This document shows, one piece after another, positions 25,232-32,743 of a stretch of DNA of 41,086 bases. This stretch comes from Eubacteriaceae bacterium (GTDB taxonomy: Bacteria > Bacillota > Clostridia > Lachnospirales > Lachnospiraceae). The DNA lies in NCBI GenBank assembly GCA_910574915.1, contig CAJTCR010000048.1, positions 1 to 41,086 on the forward strand, in the 5' to 3' direction. The notes under the pieces were generated by a model, which saw only the letters and a list, made by a program, of their open reading frames with translations, was not told the DNA's origin and searched no databases. Every line of letters starts with the position of its first letter. Within the stretch, counting starts at the first letter, position 1. The position numbers and the translations under genes were made by a program.

Positions 25232-26134
25232 TCCAAAAATCCTCCGCAGCGTCTAAAATTTCTTTTGCGGGTAAGAGTGTCGCTTCAATTATACTTTTTC
25301 CAGTTTTTTTCAAAAAATGCTTCACTAAATAATAGCCGCAGGCATATCCAGCACAATAAGGCAGCCCAACAGGAGGATAGTTTTGTAAAGCCGCCATTTC
25401 ATCGCCATATAAATAAGCATTGAGATTTTCAAGCCCCTGTACATCCAGTCCGTCATAAATAATTGGTTTGATATATTCATTTAGCATTTTCATATCTGTT
25501 TTTTTACCCACGGGCCTGCCTTATCTTCTCCATACAAATAGGTGGCAAAGTTTTCTGCAAGCCCCTCACTGACCATCATTTCTCCGAGCGTAATATCATT
25601 TTTCCATTTAATAAACTGGAAACGCACATTATGATTCGTTTCATGTGCAAGCGCAACTGGAAGATGCTCTATTGTATAATCGTTAGGGATTAGCCAAGCC
25701 ATAATATATCCTGGGATGCCCCCGTCCCCGCAATAACCCTCATTCATTATGGTATAAGGGCTTTCAGCATTAGCCAACAGAATGGTAAACAAATACTCTT
25801 GAACAGGCAGTTCAACTCCTGCTTTAGAAAAACAGTTCAACGACCTTTGAATTGACTGTTTACAATCAATCCAAAGACTATCCGAAGATATACGTGCAAT
25901 ATTATCCCGTTGAGTTTCATCCACTTTTGTTGGCACAATATGACCAAGCATGGCACTTGCCATTATCACGTCATATCCATTTGGTGTAGTTGCTTTCAGC
26001 GGTATACTGTAGCAAGCCAATTTTTTTTCAAAAGGCATCATCATCTCATAACGATAAATATCGTCTTTCTTATCAAACGGAGCTTTCATGATTTTGGCGT
26101 AAATACCATCTGAACGAATTACATTTACATTCAT
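25224..26134 (-). pseudogene. DUF2268-type zinc protease, single frameshift
   Basis: Two overlapping frames form one protein of about 300 aa. The first part (25490-26134) has an HETNH zinc site (LPVALAHETNHNVRF) and GLAENFATYLYGEDKAGPWV, typical of DUF2268/YjaZ-like predicted Zn proteases; the second (25224-25511) continues with LNAYLYGDEMAALQNYPPVG and a C-terminal FWND. They meet at a run of seven A (near 25500); eight would give one frame. Either a real frameshift, a slippage site or a sequencing error. Confidence 0.75.
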
Positions 26135-26344
26135 ATTATATCATCCTTCCTGCCTAATTTTTTTATAATTATAAACTATTACGTTGCGTTAAAGTCAAGT
26201 GTATTTCCGAAAAAAGCGACTTTCATATTTTTATTTCCTAAATACAGATATTAAATCTCTTGTTTTAAGCGGTTTCACATTGTTAAAGCAGAATTCCCCG
26301 AAAAGAACAGCGACAGAGCCTTTACACTCTGCCGCTTTGTCTGC

Positions 26345-26641
26345 CTATGCGAAAATGTTTTCTTTCTCCCAAATCTCCCTAGCACACGCCCTTATGTTAC
26401 CTGCCGTCCTGTCCATTCTAAGGCGTTTTCTTCCTTTAGATGTTCTATTGCCTTGTGCCTGTTTCATGTCCCCTGTGAGCCTTTCAAAACGTTCCTGCGC
26501 CTGCCTGTCGATGTCGGCAAGATAGGCGTTGAGCCTGCCGCTTGTGCGGAGATTGGTGTATGTAACCTCGCGGTACTGCTTCAGATAGTCCAGATGCCGC
26601 TCGTATTTGCCGCCTAGTTCCTCAAAAATCGTCTTTGCCAT
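26345..26641 (-). pseudogene. TnpV transposon protein, degraded copy
   Basis: Starts MAKTIFEELGGKYER then jumps to HLDYLKQYREVTYTNL; the intervening segment present in the intact copy at 27520 is deleted. A double frame change occurs further on (NRTSKGRKRL replaces the expected IEHLKEENALEW), before the frame recovers for NIRACAREIWEKENIFA. TnpV proteins are small transposon-encoded proteins of unknown function. Confidence 0.85.
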
Positions 26642-26944
26642 TGCTTACTATACCGAATACATGCAAGTAAAATTTCCTTATTGTTCCACATGACTTTTCG
26701 AGAAGCGGGGTGAATTGTCAACGCTCCCACTTCTATAATGGGATTTGTACGCCCATAAAATCTACGAATAACAGCCTGCACTCGTGCCCGCAGCTCCAGC
26801 AACTGAAATGGCTTTGTCAAATAATCATCTGCACCTAAATCCAATCCTAATGCCCGCTCTTCTATTTCATCTCGTGCAGTTATTATAATAACCGGGGTTT
26901 CTATATGTTCTGACCATAGAAATTTCAGTATGTATGTTCGTGAT
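26640..26944 (-). pseudogene. OmpR-type response regulator, internal fragment
   Basis: The complement reads TPVIIITARDEIEERALGLD, GADDYLTKPFQLLELRARV and the start of the DNA-binding domain (VGALTIHPASRKVMW). Both the phosphoacceptor half and the recognition helix are missing: it is cut at the left by the degraded TnpV gene and at the right near 26944. Confidence 0.8.
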
Positions 26945-26953
26945 TTCTATGTA

Positions 26954-27175
26954 TCAGCCGCCCTCAACGCGGTCAGCGGCATATTCCTCCGCACTATTCT
27001 CTTGAGCGTGAGTAGAGTGTTCTGCTTTTTCCTTTGTCTGAACATACGCCTGTTTCATACGCTGTCCGGCAATGGCGGCTTTGTCAAGCGTTCGGATTGT
27101 GCCTTTTATGGAATCCTTCGTCTTTATATCAGCCAAAATCTCATCTCCGTTTCCTTGCTTTTCCGCTGCCGATTA
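26954..27175 (-). pseudogene. CD1108-type mobile-element protein, N-terminal fragment
   Basis: Reads LADIKTKDSIKGTIRTLDKA, then AYVQTKEKAEHSTHAQENS and EYAADRV. This matches the N-terminus of the large membrane and cell-wall-hydrolase proteins (CD1108 group) of Clostridia conjugative elements. Everything after about residue 60 is lost. Confidence 0.7.
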
Positions 27176-27465
27176 GTCAAAAGTAAGAAACAAACGGCTT
27201 ATAGTGAAGATACGAAGTTTACGCATCAATTTATGTTTGTGATAATTTCACTTCCCGCATCTGTTTGTGCAGAAAAAGTGCTGGAATTTTACCGTTTATG
27301 ATGGCAGGTAGAACTTGTGTTCAAAAGATATAAATCCTTACTTGGATTGGGAAATATTCCTGCCAAAACAAAAGAATCCAGTGAAGTGTGGTTAAATGGA
27401 AAAATGTTTTTGGCAATTTAATAGAAAAATATCTTGGAGATATTGATTTTTCCCCCTCTTGGAAC
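27170..27465 (+). pseudogene. IS4-type transposase, C-terminal fragment
   Basis: The frame reads SLPASVCAEKVLEFYRL, an in-frame TGA (27299-27301), then WQVELVFKRYKSLLGLGNIP, the C-terminal YREK-like region of IS4-family DDE transposases. A TAA at 27419 arises from a short T run; one more T would continue into LIEKYLGDIDFSP. The TGA and the missing N-terminal catalytic half make it dead. Confidence 0.75.
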
Positions 27466-27519
27466 ATCCAAACAGAGACGGAGTATATGGAGAGAAACGA
27501 GACAGAGGAGGTACATACA

Positions 27520-27894
27520 ATGGAGAAAACAATCTTTGAAAAAATCGGTGGCGAATTTGAACGGCAGGGAGATTACCTTATCCCCTGCCTTGCCTTACCG
27601 CCCGAAAAAGAACAGCCGATTGGCTTATTCGGTCGGCAGCATCTGGACTACCTAAAGCAGCACCGTAAAGTTACATACACCAATCTTCTTACAAGCGGCA
27701 AACTCAACGCCTATCTTGCCGACATTGGCAGGCAGGCACAGGAACGCTTCTATCGGCTCATAGAGGGCATGAAACAGGCGCAGGGCATAACGGAACGCCT
27801 AAAGGAAGAAAACACCTTAGAATGGACAGGAAAAATGAATAATGTAAGAGCGTGTGCGAGGGAGATAGTGAACGAGGAAATCATATACGCATAG
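27520..27894 (+). CDS. TnpV transposon protein (intact)
   Basis: A 124-aa protein: MEKTIFEKIGGEFERQGDYL, then LPPEKEQPIGLFGRQHLDYL, LLTSGKLNAYLADIGRQAQE and the C-terminal RACAREIVNEEIIYA. Start 27520 is chosen because AGAGGAGG precedes it at good spacing, although the frame is open upstream. TnpV proteins occur in Clostridia transposons and conjugative elements; function unknown. Confidence 0.85.
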   Translation: MEKTIFEKIGGEFERQGDYLIPCLALPPEKEQPIGLFGRQHLDYLKQHRKVTYTNLLTSGKLNAYLADIGRQAQERFYRLIEGMKQAQGITERLKEENTLEWTGKMNNVRACAREIVNEEIIYA

Positions 27895-28060
27895 GCAATA
27901 TGGCGGCAGAGGGTAAAATCTCTGTCGTTTTTCTTTTCGGGAAGTTATTGAAACGAATTTTTTATTCAGATACACTATATGCAAGTTTACAAAAGATAGC
28001 AGAAAAAGAGAGGAAATAGAAAGCAGATTAAGATATTCTTGTTTGCAAGGAGGTAAGAAG

Positions 28061-28390
28061 ATGGAATGGTTGAAAAAACTTGGAGCAGCCATTGATTATA
28101 TAGAAGCTAATCTGGACAAGGAAATATCATATGACGAAGCCGCCCGCATTGCGTGTTGTTCTCCCTATTATTTTCAGCGTATTTTTTCTTATGTTTCGGG
28201 CGTGTCATTGGCAGAATACATACGCCGCCGAAAAATGACACAGGCAGCGTTTGAATTGCAGCGGACAGACGAGAAAGTAATAGATATTGCTTTGAAGTAT
28301 GGCTATTCCTCTCCGACTTCTTTTCATCGGGCTTTTCAGAATGTTCATGGAATTACGCCAACAGCTTGCTCGAAATTTTTCAAAAATGAT
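28061..28390 (+). pseudogene. AraC-type regulator, DNA-binding domain only
   Basis: From an ATG with AAGGAGG upstream: MEWLKKLGAAIDYIEANLDK, the two HTH motifs (EAARIACCSPYYFQRIF; IDIALKYGYSSPTSFHRAF) and the conserved HGITPTA. Proteins of this type continue into a GyrI-like effector domain; here homology stops near 28375 and the frame runs antisense into a transposase fragment, ending at 28435. A truncated peptide might still bind DNA. Confidence 0.75.
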
Positions 28391-28392
28391 AC

Positions 28393-28704
28393 AAATCAAA
28401 AGCTCCGTAAAATACCCGGCGATTTCCTCTATTGACATTTTTCCAGTCTTTAACATATTTTCTACTGCATCCCTTACTGCCTCACGTCTTTCACTGGCAG
28501 CATAATTACGCCTAATCCTCTCTTCATCAAACAAAGTCATCATAATAGACACAACCTCCTTTTCCCTGCTCTCCAGAAATTCGCGGAGCAGATTCCTGTC
28601 TTTGCAGATGCGGATGGTTTCCATGACAGCCTCCCGGCTTCTCCCATACCGTTTTACCTGTTCGTTATATACCTTTGTAAAAACAACATACTGGCTGATA
28701 ATGT
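28393..28704 (-). pseudogene. PD-(D/E)XK-type putative transposase, C-terminal half
   Basis: The complement reads ISQYVVFTKVYNEQVKRYGR, TIRICKDRNLLREFLESREK, EVVSIMMTLFDEERIRRN and ends KMSIEEIAGYFTEL. This resembles the C-terminal part of the nuclease-type putative transposases (Rpn/PD-(D/E)XK group) common in Lachnospiraceae. Its upstream half lies 3.77 kb away at 32453-32538 on the same strand, separated by an integrated element whose att core lies inside ISQYV. A paralogous fragment is at 40714. Confidence 0.75.
28686..28704. repeat. Left attachment site of integrated element
   Basis: ACATACTGGCTGATAATGT; the same 19 bp recurs at 32453-32471 with one mismatch. It lies in frame inside the split transposase gene. 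Confidence 0.75.
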
Positions 28705-28760
28705 TGTTCTTTTTCTACAATCCCTTTATTTACAGGCTTTCAGGCATATTCACAAAAATT

Positions 28761-28781
28761 TTTACGACACTTTTACGACAC
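28761..28781 (+). repeat. Left arm-type sites: two TTTACGACAC
   Basis: TTTACGACAC occurs twice in tandem (28761-28770 and 28772-28781), 57 bp inside the left att core. An equivalent pair lies at 32320-32340 inside the right end. Paired short direct repeats near both ends are the usual arm sites of tyrosine recombinases. Confidence 0.6.
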
Positions 28782-28814
28782 CACTTTGAATTTTCAATTT
28801 CCTGCGACAATACA

Positions 28815-29699
28815 TTATGCCATTCTGTACATCTGCTCAAATTGCTGCATTTCCTTCTCTTTCTCATCCTCTGTCACATGAACATATAAATCCATCGTCA
28901 TAGAAATGTTAGCGTGTCCAAGAATCTTTTGCAGCGTTTTAGGCTTCATGCCTGATTCAATGCATCTTGTAGCAAAAGTATGTCTTAGTGTGTGCATGGA
29001 TATTCTTTCAATGCCAGCTTTATCACATATCTTTTCTAAATACCTGCCATAGTTTGAATTAGGCAGCAGCTTACCACTACGGTTTAAAAATACATGGTCT
29101 GCAAATTCAAACTGTATAACCCTGTTTTTCTTTACTGCCTGTTGCCCTTTAATGTCCATAAGCAAATCATAAGCTGTCTTAGTCATTGGAATATCCCTCT
29201 GCCCGGAACTGGTCTTTAGTTCACCTGTAATGAATCTATTGTTATTAGAATCATTTGTTACATTGCGTCTGATATGTATGATACGGTTCTCAAAATCTAT
29301 GTCATTCCACTTTAACCCCCGCAATTCACTTGACCTAACGCCAGTCTGCAATATAAACAGGAAGTGATTAAAATTTATACTTTCTTTTGCAGCAGTTAGA
29401 AATCTTTCCTGCTCATCAAGTGTCAAAACTTTTGTATTTTTCTCTGGTTTCTTCGGACATTTCACAGACTTTGTTACTGGATTCATAGCAATCAAGCCAT
29501 TTTCGGCTGCATCAGAGAACATTGCAGACAGCGTAGCTTTTGTACGTGCCATACTTGAACCGACATATCCATTATTATCCATGACATTCAATACATTTTG
29601 GCAATGCATAGGCTTTACGTCACTAACAAGCATATTCCCTATGATTTCTTTGATATTCTTGTTATATCGGTCTTTATAGCTGCTAAGCGTCAAGAGCAT
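28815..29699 (-). CDS. int: Tyrosine recombinase (integrase), lacking arm-binding domain
   Basis: A 294-aa phage-type integrase. Core-binding domain about 5-95, catalytic domain about 100-290 with Arg in LQTGVRSSELRGL, Lys in ELKTSSGQRDIP, HTLRHTFATR, LGHANISM and the nucleophile Tyr in MDLYVHVTEDE. Relatives usually have about 380-400 aa; the N-terminal arm-binding domain is missing and replaced by an overlapping 98-aa gene. It reads toward the left att site, 110 bp away. Catalytic residues are complete, but normal excision may be impaired. Confidence 0.93.
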   Translation of the reverse strand: MLLTLSSYKDRYNKNIKEIIGNMLVSDVKPMHCQNVLNVMDNNGYVGSSMARTKATLSAMFSDAAENGLIAMNPVTKSVKCPKKPEKNTKVLTLDEQERFLTAAKESINFNHFLFILQTGVRSSELRGLKWNDIDFENRIIHIRRNVTNDSNNNRFITGELKTSSGQRDIPMTKTAYDLLMDIKGQQAVKKNRVIQFEFADHVFLNRSGKLLPNSNYGRYLEKICDKAGIERISMHTLRHTFATRCIESGMKPKTLQKILGHANISMTMDLYVHVTEDEKEKEMQQFEQMYRMA

Positions 29700-29979
29700 C
29701 GCTTATTCTGTTTTCTACGTTTTCTTCAATAGCTTCATCTGATAATTTTAAAAGCGTTCCATTTTTGCAATCCTGAATGAGCGCAACCCCGAAATTACGT
29801 ATTTCTTTTGTGAATGCCTTCTCGTATTCATGAAAGTATGATGAAGCTTTCTCTGTTAATGCGCTAATGGCATAATCTGTGATTGCGTCAAGGCTTGATA
29901 TATTTTTTAAGCTGTTCTTAATTTCGTGTCGTTGATAATATTGCCCTTGTTGGTTCTGATAGTCTTGTTGATAATCCAT
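29683..29979 (-). CDS. Hypothetical 98-aa protein overlapping integrase
   Basis: Starts MDYQQDYQNQQGQYYQRHEI (Gln/Tyr-rich, disordered) and continues with helical segments (NISSLDAITDYAISALTEKA; EKAFTKEIRNFGVALIQDCK). Its stop overlaps the integrase start by 17 bp, implying translational coupling. No family recognised and no clear ribosome binding site. It occupies the place of the integrase arm-binding domain but does not look like one. Confidence 0.6.
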   Translation of the reverse strand: MDYQQDYQNQQGQYYQRHEIKNSLKNISSLDAITDYAISALTEKASSYFHEYEKAFTKEIRNFGVALIQDCKNGTLLKLSDEAIEENVENRISDALDA

Positions 29980-30014
29980 ATGTTACCGCAACATACGAAC
30001 ACCAAAAAAAGCTC

Positions 30015-30043
30015 TTGCAATCAAATCTAAGATATGCTATAGT
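30015..30043 (+). promoter_or_regulatory. Promoter of putative antitoxin RNA
   Basis: TTGCAA (30015-30020), 17-nt spacer, TATAGT (30038-30043). Drives the short convergent transcript from about 30050. Confidence 0.7.
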
Positions 30044-30053
30044 ATAAACATAA

Positions 30054-30081
30054 GGAAAAAGCAACCGCCCACAAGGGGTTG
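30054..30081 (-). terminator. Terminator of the toxin mRNA
   Basis: CAACC...GGTTG stem with inner C/G pairs and one bulge (30062-30081), followed on the complement by C and five T. Would end the leftward toxin transcript within the promoter region of the antisense RNA. Confidence 0.55.
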
Positions 30082-30104
30082 ACCGATTAATAACGATTAG
30101 CAAT

Positions 30105-30142
30105 GCCACCCTATTACCGACCAAAGTACAAGGGTGGCTTTT
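30105..30142 (+). terminator. Terminator of the antisense RNA
   Basis: GCCACCCT (30105-30112) and AGGGTGGC (30131-30138) form a perfect 8-bp stem with an 18-nt loop, followed by four T. Confidence 0.7.
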
Positions 30143-30153
30143 GCTATGTATGA

Positions 30154-30249
30154 TTACTTACAAAACGTAAACACGAATGTAAGCAATGCTAAAATGAATA
30201 ACCCAAAGGTCATTAAATCTTTAAAATCAAAACCATTTGGACTTCTCAT
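30154..30249 (-). CDS. Putative type I toxin, 31-aa membrane peptide
   Basis: Encodes MRSPNGFDFKDLMTFGLFIL and an ALLTFVFTFCK tail: a short polar start, one membrane helix and a basic end, like TxpA/BsrG-type pore-forming toxins. It has its own promoter (30314-30342) and a good ribosome binding site (GGGGGTG before the ATG). A convergent antisense RNA overlaps its 3' untranslated region. Such modules stabilise mobile elements, and this one sits inside an integrated element. Identification rests on size, topology and layout. Confidence 0.7.
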   Translation of the reverse strand: MRSPNGFDFKDLMTFGLFILALLTFVFTFCK

Positions 30250-30313
30250 AGCATCACCCCCATTCTCTTTAGAATGAGGTCAACACACCCTGTAACACGA
30301 TTGCTCTTTTGAA

Positions 30314-30342
30314 ATTATAGCACATCTTTTGACGCTCAACAA
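30314..30342 (-). promoter_or_regulatory. Promoter of type I toxin mRNA
   Basis: On the complement TTGTTG (30337-30342), 17-nt spacer, TATAAT (30314-30319). Gives an mRNA of about 250 nt with a 5' leader near 60 nt. Confidence 0.75.
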
Positions 30343-30369
30343 CAATATTTTTTATTTCATGCAAAAAGG

Positions 30370-30747
30370 TTCGTTTTTGACACACTAAGTATGAACGAAT
30401 ATTATTTGTTTGTACTGCTGACTGAATAGCAAATGTCATTATTACATTCTATAGCAGTTCACAGACAGCAGCACAAAAGGCAGTATCATTAATAAAGAGA
30501 ATAGGAGGGGCGTATTACATAATTTATTTGATTTCACTTTTCGGATTGCCTTATGTGGGGTGCATCTGTTCCTCAATGGATTTTTGAAATCTCCCGAAAA
30601 GTTGATTGCCGAAAAGTATAATCAGATTGTTATTTAACTGAAAACCGCCCTGTTTGACATAAAGCGCATAAAGAAAAACATCTTAACATAATATAGGTAA
30701 AATGCTTTTGTTCAAACAAACACTATTTCATTCCTAATTGTTTTAAA
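30370..30747. other. Intergenic region within integrated element
   Basis: About 380 bp with no gene I can support. An AGGAGGGG at 30505-30512 is followed by an open frame (through 30638, with LFLNGFLKSPEKLIAEKYNQ) that lacks a start codon; it may be a coding remnant. Confidence 0.4.
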
Positions 30748-30948
30748 TCATTCCCTTTCTATATCTGCCCGAATCAGAGCCTTTATATATCCTGCTTTAT
30801 TTGGCATTGAATTAAGATATTCCAACAAATCCGCTTCTGTATTATGCATAAAGCGAATAGCAATAGATGTTTTCTTTTCCTTTGCATATTTTTCTCTTGC
30901 TCTTTTATTGCATTCTAACTGATTCTTTTCTTTTAATGACTTTGCTAT
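30748..30948 (-). CDS. Small basic protein, possible ATA start
   Basis: A 66-residue frame reading AKSLKEKNQLECNKRAREKY, then IAIRFMHNTEADLLEYLNSM and KAGYIKALIRADIERE. It resembles small ribbon-helix-helix-like proteins of Clostridia mobile elements (basic start, NxxxAGYIKxLIRxDI ending). The codon where ATG is expected is ATA, preceded by GTGATG, so it is either an ATA-started gene or has lost its start by one substitution. Confidence 0.5.
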   Translation of the reverse strand: MAKSLKEKNQLECNKRAREKYAKEKKTSIAIRFMHNTEADLLEYLNSMPNKAGYIKALIRADIERE

Positions 30949-30982
30949 TTATCATCACACGTTCATTTCAAATGTATTATTG

Positions 30983-31216
30983 CTAATCGCCATATACTTC
31001 TTTATATGGCTTTATATCTGATTCCCCTGTTCCATCACAGAACACACACGTTTTCTCCTCATAATATCCTGTTCCATCACATACTTTACACTTTTCATTT
31101 TTGTTTCCTGCACATGACCATAGCAGCCAGAAACACGCAATAACAATCAGCCATAAAACAAGAATCTCTTTCCACTTTACATCAGCATCGCTTTTATCTC
31201 TATTGTTTGGCTTCAC
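30983..31216 (-). CDS. Membrane-anchored small zinc-finger protein (GTG start)
   Basis: A 77-aa protein: charged start, one membrane helix (ILVLWLIVIACFWLLWSCAG) and a C-terminal pair of CxxCxGxG motifs (CKVCDGTGYYEEK, CVFCDGTGES) like the DnaJ central zinc finger, enough for one Zn site. GGGGGTG precedes the GTG. Small proteins of this design occur in mobile elements; role unknown. Confidence 0.65.
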   Translation of the reverse strand: MKPNNRDKSDADVKWKEILVLWLIVIACFWLLWSCAGNKNEKCKVCDGTGYYEEKTCVFCDGTGESDIKPYKEVYGD

Positions 31217-31270
31217 TCATGCACCCCCTCATACAAGATTATTATGTATATAACTGCAACATTTCTTCAT

Positions 31271-31309
31271 TATACTCAAAATATTAAGTATAGTCAATAG
31301 TTTAAGTAT
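31271..31309. promoter_or_regulatory. Putative operator between divergent small genes
   Basis: TTAAGTAT occurs twice, 18 bp apart (31284-31291, 31302-31309), and TATACT/AGTATA forms an inverted pair (31271-31276, 31287-31292). It lies between the zinc-finger gene and the Cro/CI-type regulator gene, as expected for that regulator's operator. Confidence 0.45.
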
Positions 31310-31335
31310 GATAATCTTATGTTGGGTGAACAAAT

Positions 31336-31539
31336 ATGATTTCATACAAACCATTTTATGAAACACTTTTAAAGAAAAACATCACAGAATACCATCTAAT
31401 TTTTAAAGAAGGCATTTCAGCTAACACTTTATACAGAATGAAAAAAGGTGAATCAATCACGACAAAAACTTTAGATACCCTCTGCTTTATCCTTGATTGT
31501 GAAGTATCAGACATTCTATATCATGACAAAAGCCAGTAA
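31336..31539 (+). CDS. Cro/CI-type HTH regulator
   Basis: A 67-aa protein with a single XRE-type HTH: LLKKNITEYHLIFKEGISAN, NTLYRMKKGESITTKTLDTL and CEVSDILYHDK, the standard pattern of small Cro/CI repressors in Firmicutes elements. The preceding intergenic repeats are probably its operator. Ribosome binding site is weak (GGGTGAA). Confidence 0.88.
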   Translation: MISYKPFYETLLKKNITEYHLIFKEGISANTLYRMKKGESITTKTLDTLCFILDCEVSDILYHDKSQ

Positions 31540-32319
31540 AAAGCTGTGACAACTCGGACGTGCAAATTTTGACGCTCCTTACAAGTATAAATAATATATA
31601 CAAGTATTAAATACTGACACCTGCGGTGGTCAGATATGACTAATTGTCACATCTAAAATTAAAAACGAATAAAGACGTCAAAGATATTGACATCCGAAAA
31701 TATCTGTCTGGCACAAGGTTTTATATTATGAGATTCTCTTCGCAATATAATTTGTGTTTATTCCCCATATGTGGGGAGTTGCAAATTTGCAACACCTAGA
31801 TTAGCTACCATATCCTTTTAAAGACGCTAATAACGACTTTAGGACTGCTGCACCCATCACACAATATTTATCTATATCCCATTCCTTAGCTTAAATCGCA
31901 TCAGAACGCCCAAATTTGCATTTTACACCGTTTACCCTATAATTTATGCCTGTGTACTAAAATGGATTCTAGTGGCATATACGCGCTTAAAATTCATATT
32001 TTATTATGCGCTCTGTTCTGTATTTGCTCTTATTTGATATTTTATCATCACGAATTATTATATTGTCTAAAAAAGTGAACCTAATAGTTTTCTCTTCTCA
32101 ATCTATACTTAAAGTAATCTCAATACAGATTGAATGTCAGAGGGAATACAAGGGCATTTTGACCTTGAGTGAATAAATCTATGCATTAGATTATTTAAGA
32201 TATGATTATTGGATGATATGGATTGATAGGAGTATAGAATATATGCTTGCTCTTGAAACGAATAAAAAAGAAAATCAGAAGTTATCTTCTAAAAAAATAG
32301 TATCAGGCTCTTTAATTTG
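31540..32319. other. 780-bp noncoding part of element with paired dyads
   Basis: AT-rich, no gene seen. Two adjacent dyads stand out: CCCCA-TATG-TGGGG (31763-31776) and the perfect palindrome GTTGCAAATTTGCAAC (31778-31793). TGCAAATTT recurs at 31561-31569 and, inverted, at 31912-31920. The arrangement suggests a protein-binding control or origin region, but no initiator or relaxase gene lies nearby. Confidence 0.5.
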
Positions 32320-32340
32320 TTTACGACATTTTTACGACAC
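32320..32340 (+). repeat. Right arm-type sites: TTTACGACAT/TTTACGACAC
   Basis: Two tandem copies (32320-32329, 32331-32340) matching those at 28761-28781, in the same orientation, 112 bp inside the right att core. Confidence 0.6.
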
Positions 32341-32452
32341 TTTGCCATCAAACTATATCAAAATATGAGACAGTTTAAAAATATACATCTGCTGAAAACC
32401 TTGTGTTTATGCGTATTTGAGGCAGTTTGAGGAAATATGAAAAACTGCTGCC

Positions 32453-32471
32453 ACATACTGGCTGATGATGT
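32453..32471. repeat. Right attachment site of integrated element
   Basis: ACATACTGGCTGATGATGT, 18 of 19 identical to the left site at 28686-28704. Marks the other end of the 3.77-kb element. Confidence 0.75.
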
Positions 32472-32538
32472 CATTTCCTTTGCCGTCATAGATTACTTTT
32501 ACCTTTACTTCAATGGAACATTCTTTTCCCTTGAAAAA
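32453..32538 (-). pseudogene. PD-(D/E)XK-type putative transposase, upstream fragment
   Basis: The complement reads IEVKVKVIYDGKGNDIISQY in frame and then enters the element through the att core. Joined at ISQYV with the fragment at 28393-28704 it gives an uninterrupted protein segment. Further upstream the frame meets a TAA (32539-32541), so the N-terminus was already missing. Confidence 0.65.
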
Positions 32539-32743
32539 TTATTTGGAAAATGAAATTTACCATGTACCCTGTCTAATTTCCACCCCCTCCGTGTCCAGTT
32601 TTAGTATACCACTTCAAAATACAAGCAGATTTGAAAACTTTTTAATTTTTTTTGTAAATGAACTGAAATATCGAATGAAAAAGACATTTAGATATGCTAG
32701 AATATAAAGAACAAACGAAAGTTGAGGGGGAGGCTATAAGGAC

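Larger units (their letters stand above)
30050..30142 (+). ncRNA. Putative antisense antitoxin RNA of type I module
   Basis: A strong promoter places a transcript start near 30050, and an intrinsic terminator (GCCACCCT pairs with AGGGTGGC, then TTTT, 30105-30142) ends it: about 93 nt without coding capacity. It is convergent with, and antisense to, the 3' untranslated part of the leftward mRNA for a 31-aa membrane peptide. This is the layout of type I modules such as txpA/RatA or bsrG/SR4. Function inferred from architecture. Confidence 0.65.
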
